Origin: Neospora caninum Liverpool
Taxonomy: Eukaryota; Apicomplexa; Conoidasida; Eucoccidiorida; Sarcocystidae
Length of the DNA stretch: 64,000 bases
Direction: 5' to 3'
Assembly: GCF_000208865.1 (NCBI RefSeq)
Contig: NC_018396.1
Location: 1,443,630-1,507,629, forward strand
The notes below the pieces were generated by a model that saw only the letters and a list, made by a program, of their open reading frames with translations, ran no database searches and was not told the origin of the DNA. Positions 58,193 through 64,000 of the stretch are shown here, piece by piece (positions within the stretch are counted from its first letter, which is position 1; each line of letters opens with the position of its first letter). The position numbers and the translations under genes were made by a program.

Positions 58193-61100
58193 ATGTGGGC
58201 GGAGGTGGGACAATTTCTGGTGGTTGTTGTGGCACCTCCGTTCCTCGGTCTCTACTTTATCCACGCGCTCTTTTTCCCCACAGTTTGGCGAACAGACCGC
58301 GCGAAGCCTTACCGGGAAACCGGCGTGCGACCCGCTCAAGAACAACTCCCCCTTGTGGTTCGAATTCGCTCGTATGTGGCGACTCGAATTTTGTCCTCAC
58401 TCCTCCTCACTTGCGTCTTCATGAACGTCTTCTGCCTTCTCCACCTACGGCGCGTAGCCTGGTGGTACATTCCCTACGCCATCTGGTGCATTTTCCTCGC
58501 TGAGAGATTCGGAAAGCCGCTGGGCTTGCCTTCCAAATGGGTAAGCTGTCTTGCCGGACATTGCCTCTGGCGACCTGGCTCCAAGGCGGGCTCTCAAGAG
58601 GCACGCCAAAAACCTGTTTCCCGCGCAGTTTTCAAAGCCGTCTTGACGTGGCGCGTAGACCATACAGCCCCCAATATAGTCTTACCTGCTATTCCCGGAG
58701 TGCCTTGCGGCCGTTACGTAATTTGGTGATAGATGCCCGTGGAGTATCCAGCCGGCTGCGCCAAAGGGAGATATAAACGTGTAAATGGTTACGAAAACAC
58801 GGCTTTTTGTGGCAAACGAGACGCGTGACGCAAATCACAGCTCGGCGCGGTCTGTAGCTCCACTCGTGGGGAGAGACAGCTAAATGGCTGGCTCTCGAAA
58901 GGCCGAGCCGTGGCGGTTTCGGGGCCGGTTAGGAGCCTCACAACAACGGAACTGGAATCGCACTTCTACCCTACACGAGGCCGAATTTATCTCGGTGTAT
59001 ATGCACTCATATGTACTTGCGTGTAGGCGATTAACCCTTTAGAGAACTACGCATGCTTTTGGTTGCACACACATTAACACAACCACGTTTTCGCAAGCGG
59101 TCAAAGCTTCTATGGGGTCGCTGGGGAAAGTAGGGACGCAAGATCTCTGTAGCGATATACACATACAAATGGCTACGCCCGATTCTGGACTCGACGTCAC
59201 AGCCTCCAAAGACCGCCCGTCGAAGATGTTTTCTGGTGCCGTGTCAAACGTGGACGGCGGGAATGAGGTGGAACGCGGTTTCATGCCTTGTGCGGAGTAA
59301 ACACACCATTGACGCTCCTCGAGAAGAGAATCCTGCCAGATTCTCGCGCACGTGCATGTTTCCCTACGTGTCTCCACGCATATGTTTCTACGTGTGTGTA
59401 CTGGTACACACCGGATGTTTACGAGTACGTGTAAACTCATCTATTACACCGGATGTTGACGAGTTCATGTATTCCCCGGTGTTTTTGTCTTGCCCCTGAA
59501 ATGCCTCGCAGCTGAGAACATTGCCTTTTTGGAATTGGCTGGCAGAGTACTTCCCCTTCACGCTTTTGAAGGAAAACCCTGCTGCTCAGTTCGCTACAGA
59601 TAAAAATTACCTCTTTGGATTCCACCCGGTACGCGCCTGCCGCGAATAGGCTTCTGGGCTCCAGTGTCGAACTGCTCATCAGTCTGGAGGCCTTCTGTCG
59701 GTGGCACAGCTGACTTCTGAAGCAGATCCGTTGTGACTAACCTCTGACTGCCTCCGGGCGTAGCCGAGTATTTCTCTTCCTCCTCTGTCTTCACCCTGCG
59801 CTTTCGTCTCGCCTGCTTCTGCGCGTGTCCTCGCCCCTCCAGTGCCCCAGCGGCATTGGGCGCGCCTAACGCGATTGGATGGGCCGAGGCCGATGAGAGA
59901 GAGAAAAGGCAAGTGTTTCTCTGTGCTATTTTCCTTCGTAGCACGGCGTATTGGGTTTCTCGTGCTGCGGACAATTCGCTGGCATGCCGCCGCGTCCGGA
60001 GAATAACTTGGCCGTGCTCCTTCCTGGTACGTTATGCACACAACGCACAGCAAACACATGCATGCAGACGTCTACTTCTTTTGGCGTATACGGCGATGCA
60101 TTGGGCAGGGAGGACGCCGCTGAGGCCTTGTGCCTGGTTGATGCTCCGCAGGTTTGGACTTCCGAGTCACCACTCTCGAGGTCAACATGCGCACGCCCTT
60201 CTTCCGGCACATTCTCCAATTGCTGGGGTTCATTTCGTGCAGCAAAGGAAACATCCAAAGAGTCCTCGAAAGGTGGGTCGTGCTCTGTTTCCCCTCTTGA
60301 AACGGAGGAAACTATGTAGCTGCAAACAACTCGATTGAACCGCTCCGGCCGATCGTCTGTGCTTATACACAAACGTGTTCTTACAGATAAGTAGTTTTGC
60401 ATGTGGCTGCGCAAAGCGCTTTGGAAATAAGACGCGCTTGGTGATGCACTCTTGTACAGTTGGGAACGCGTCTGTCTGTGCGTGACAGTACCGAGTTTGG
60501 GACAGTCCACATCGCTTGAATGTGTTTTGGTTTCTCGCAGCCAGGAGAAGGGAAAAGCAGTTGTGCTTCTGGTCGGCGGCGGCCGCGAAGCGTTAATGGC
60601 GGAAGAAGGAAAAAACAACTTGGTTCTACAAAGGCGAAAAGGCTTCTTCGAGTTAGCCCTTCGTACAGGTGCTTCCGTAGTTCCGGTAAGTCAGAGTGGG
60701 AGACGCGTTTCAGAAGGAGGGTCCCCTGAAGAGAAGTTGACGAGGGCGGAAAGCGAGGTTTCGCTGTCGGTGCGTCTCCTCCGCGTGTCTCGGCGCGATA
60801 TCAGCAGAGCTTTGACTCTACGCCCCCTCCATCACGAGAGGTGCGCGATTTCCGTGGTGTGCAGTTTCGGCCCAGACGCCCGATGGGCCGCACGGGGAGG
60901 CCTTTTTCGATACGCCGAGCTTTACACCTGTCAAGAAAGCCGTGTGATAGAGATACCTCGGAAGAGATGTGCAGCCACATGCGCGTCTTTGCAGTGCAGT
61001 AGCATCGCTGACCGGGGAACGCCGACGGGTGACGAGTACGCAGACGCGCCGACAACTCGTGGCTTTGTGCAGAGCTAGGCTTTTCGCGTGAAAACCTCGG

Positions 61101-63325
61101 GAGTTCTCATCGGACACGTATACAGGAATGTGTCAGCTTGTAACTTGGCTCTCGACCGTGTCAGCATCCCCCACCAGCGCGAATTAGGCAGCGACGCAGG
61201 CGGCTGCTGGTTCAGTCAAGACGCGCTGGGACAGAACACGAACAATCGACTCCAGTGACCCCAGTGGACGCGTTTGAACCTCTGTTTCAAGTCGTTGTTG
61301 GGTCTCTGTCCAATCCAACGCGGTCGTGTTGTCTCTGCCGCAGGTGTACGCCCTCGGCGAGAATGATTTGTACACCGTGATCAAGTCGCCCCTAGCCAAG
61401 CTGCTGAGTGAGCAAACGATGCGGCTCTTCGGCTTCTCTTGTCCGCTCTTCTTCGGTAAGGCAAGGCACCTGGGTAGTTGTTGCTGTTTGGAAGACGCTG
61501 GAGTGCGCGAGAAATCGGGAAAGGCTTGCGTATTTCTTCACATGTTCGTCTTGTCATAACACAATGCCGCCGGCCGAGCATATGCCCACTCACGAGTTCA
61601 TTCCTGCATGCACGCACTCAAGTGCGTTCCGCAGTTTTTTCTTGACTCGCTGCAGGCACAGTTGGATTGGTGATTGACCGTGTCTGTGCCCGCGGAGAAG
61701 ACTTGTGGCGTATCTTGCATGATCGAGCTGTTGGCTGCGTGATTAAGTTCTGTGCCTCGAGTTAGAGCTGTGCACAACTCTGCATACGAGTGTCGACGCG
61801 GATGTATATTTCTTGGTCTTAAAAGATATATATATATATATATATGTATATGTGCATGCAGACGCATATATAAAGATATACAGGTTGAGATGTTTGTATG
61901 TATATCTGTATATGTGTGCCGACATGTATGTCCACTTTGTGCATATCGGATTCGGGGAGCTCGACGTGGAAGAAGCGAAAATGAACCTGTGTAGCCTCTG
62001 TGCGCCATCGTTCTAGACAGGCACGGGTCGCTGGTTCTGTGCCAACTTTAGCTGCTTCAAGTTACTTCTAGAGTGAATTGACCGGCAGCCAATCAGCATG
62101 AGTCTCGTGCGCTTTCTGCAGGTCGAGGCGCCTTCCAAATGTTTCTTCCGTTGCGGGTGCCGACGTTCACCATGATTGGAGATCCAATTGAGTGTAAAAA
62201 AACGGAGAACGCCACCGATGAAGATATCGCTCGCGTACGTTTTCTTCCTTCGCAAAGTCGCTTAACCTTTCAACTTTTTACAGACTTAGACTGTATGGCG
62301 TTCTATCGCTTTTGCCGTGACGACTGAATTGGTCTCGCCTCTCTCCACCTTATGCGGCTGATTGTCTTTTTTGTGTGCTGCTCGCTGTCGCGTGCATTTT
62401 GCTCGTTTCACGGGTGTCGCCTCTCGAGTCGCTCCGCTCTTCTGTCTTTCGCCTTCCAGACTTCGCGTTGTTCGTCCTCTTCTCCTCACACGTTCACTCA
62501 GCGCAACGCACTTTTACCACTCATTTCTACGCACTCGCACACGCCGATGTACAGACAGTCGGACATATCTCCATGCGCACATAGACGCAGCTGGATGTGT
62601 AACTTTTTGGTCGCGTCTGACGGTACACCCACACACGCGTCACACGCATGTGGATCCTCCCACCCCCCGCCGGCCTCACAGGATTTATAGTTTTATAGCT
62701 GTGTGCATTTCTATGTATATATATGTATATTTACATATTTATATATAATATATATGTCCATATATATATATATATAACCAAAAAATTATGTTTCTCCCGA
62801 CACACGAGTACGTGAATGCATGCATGCACAGATACACCTGCATGCGCAGCGCACTGCGTAACGGGACGCGTGTGGTATTCGCTTCCTGCATATATCTTCA
62901 TGCGTTTCGGATTGCGGCTGTCCAGCTGAGGCAACAGTACTGCGAGGCACTCCATCGCGTCTTCAACAAAGTGAAAGTAAGAGCTGTTCCTTTTAAACCA
63001 GCCCCCCAGAATCTTAATTGTATTCATATGTTTTGTGTCTTGTCGTGTATCTAAACCTCGGGTACTGGGCCGGCTCTCTCCCTCTCTCGTTTCCTCGCAT
63101 TTTCCGCAGCGGCGTAGTGGCAGGTTGCAGAAAGACTGTTTAGTCGGTGGGGTTTCCTCTTGCCCCGGGCGGAGGAGTCAGGACTCTCTGTTGGGGGTTG
63201 ACAGTGAGGTGACTTCCGCGGGTGCGATGCTTTGTGGTTTTCGTCGACTGCGATTTGCCTTTTTGCGTTCCCAGGATGCCTATCGCCCCAAGCGGGAGTT
63301 TCAACATCTTCGCATTGTGGAGTGA
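58193..63325 (+). CDS. DGAT2-family diacylglycerol/monoacylglycerol acyltransferase (9 exons, 380 aa)
   Basis: ER-membrane enzyme expected to transfer an acyl group from acyl-CoA to diacylglycerol or a related acceptor, the last step of neutral-lipid storage. Exons: 58193-58540, 59512-59628, 59942-60026, 60152-60272, 60541-60685, 61344-61455, 62122-62234, 62926-62976, 63275-63325; all phases match, 1143 nt. The first ATG (58193, MWAEVGQFLVVVVAPP) is used; the frame is open upstream without ATG. N-terminal hydrophobic segments near residues 6-30 and 60-105 anchor the protein. The key YLFGFHPHG motif falls at residues 149-157. Then come LDFRVTTLEVNMRTPFFR, LLVGGGREALMAEEGKNN, LQRRKGFFELALRTGASVVP, VYALGENDLY, GRGAFQMFLPLRVP and LRQQYCEALHRVF, in DGAT2 order. 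Length matches the family (330-390). Substrate choice between DAG, MAG or wax alcohol cannot be read from the sequence. Confidence 0.92.
59407..59470. repeat. imperfect 39-bp direct repeat in intron 1 of the DGAT2 gene
   Basis: ACACCGGATGTTTACGAGT recurs 39 bp later as ACACCGGATGTTGACGAGT, about 45-100 bp upstream of the exon 2 acceptor. Confidence 0.8.
61826..61845. repeat. TA microsatellite in intron 6 of the DGAT2 gene
   Basis: About ten TA units inside a longer AT-rich, TATA/TGTA-rich patch (61800-61920). Confidence 0.9.
62715..62776. repeat. TA-rich microsatellite in intron 7 of the DGAT2 gene
   Basis: A 60-bp run of TATATA interrupted by TGTA, TTTACA and CC: several short TA tracts in a row. 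Confidence 0.9.
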
Positions 63326-64000
63326 AACGGCTTTTTGCCGAAGATATACAGCGACCGCCGAGAGGGGAAACGCGCCGCAGGCGGTCTCAACCTGCATGCG
63401 TTTTATCGCGGAGCCAAGTACGGGAAGAAAACTACAGCGGGCGTCTCAGCACCCTTGGTCGCAGGCAGATGCAGTTCAAAAGCATGGCAGAATGCTTTAG
63501 GGGCGTGGAGTGCACCAAGCGTAGCGACGCGAACAGAGATAGCGCTTCTCGAGAAGCACACCGGCGAAGGCAAGCGATTCGCTGAAGAATCATCTTAGCT
63601 CGAGCGCGGGTATGATACCCTATTTTCGAAGCACAGCCCACGTGTCGTAACCGGTGTATAAAGGCCATTAACCCTCCCTACATGGTTTTGCCGCACACAC
63701 AGGTGATGTTTTGTCGGGGAAGGAAGGGCTGTGTAGCGCTTGGAGCGTACCAGAGTGAGCAACTCAGAGACAGCAAGGGAGTGGAAGCAACACAGAGGGA
63801 CAAAGAACGCAGCCTTTTCTCTCTTTTTCTGCCCTCTTCTTCGTTTGCTGCTGGGAAACGTGCGCCGGAGGAGGCGCGCGTAATAAAAATCAAGAAAACA
63901 GCGAGTGGTTCCACTACTGACACGGCATAGACAAGGAGGCGATGTCTCGCATTTTTCATGAAGGAAATGCAAAGACACTGCCGACGCCGCCATTTGTTCT
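63326..64000. other. 3' flank of the DGAT2 gene
   Basis: No gene supported. Short frames on both strands overlap each other and lack domains. Likely 3' UTR and intergenic DNA running to the window edge. Confidence 0.4.

Overview
The window reads as nuclear DNA of a tissue-cyst-forming coccidian (Apicomplexa, Sarcocystidae: Toxoplasma gondii or a close relative such as Hammondia or Neospora). Genes have many short introns (mostly 250-600 bp) with GTAAG/GTGAG donors, base composition is near 50% GC, gaps between genes are 1-4 kb, introns and gaps carry TA and CA microsatellites, and the TGCATGCA motif is common. One gene is a lipoyl synthase with a plastid-type leader, as expected in a parasite with an apicoplast. 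This placement comes from gene content and style, not from a database match.

Layout: (a) about 0.57-3.8 kb, minus, an unrecognised multi-exon gene that probably runs off the left edge; (b) 6.1-7.6 kb, minus, a 516-residue two-membrane-segment protein; (c) 11.6-20.8 kb, plus, an 11-exon RAD16/RAD5-class SNF2 ATPase with a PARP-like zinc finger, UBA-like, SAP-like and RING modules; (d) 22.7-23.3 kb, minus, an intronless reticulon; (e) 26.2-32.7 kb, plus, an 11-exon M3B oligoendopeptidase F with a signal-peptide exon; (f) 34.0-35.8 kb, minus, translation elongation factor 1B (GEF subunit); (g) 37.9-40.9 kb, minus, lipoyl synthase; (h) 43.2-46.1 kb, plus, a very long alpha/beta hydrolase with an N-myristoylation signal; (i) 48.9-49.9 kb, minus, an unknown two-membrane-segment protein; (j) 53.4-54.5 kb, plus, a secreted single-pass protein with a dense-granule-like layout; (k) 58.2-63.3 kb, plus, a nine-exon DGAT2-family acyltransferase. 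A possible COMM-domain exon lies near 56 kb.

Exon joins for c, e, f, g and k were worked out by hand from splice consensus, intron phase and family conservation. In every case the phases close: the summed exon lengths are multiples of three and give 1703, 666, 242, 478 and 380 residues. From b to k the genes mostly alternate in orientation, giving shared divergent promoters and shared convergent 3' ends. They are not an operon. Jobs represented include DNA repair/chromatin, ER shaping, proteolysis, translation, apicoplast lipoylation and neutral-lipid synthesis.

The most unusual items are the domain architecture of the SNF2 protein, the secreted PepF-type peptidase whose zinc motif is cut by an intron, the acidic insertion in the eEF1B exchange domain, and the oversized myristoylated hydrolase. 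I saw no prokaryotic system, CRISPR array, transposon, rRNA or tRNA.
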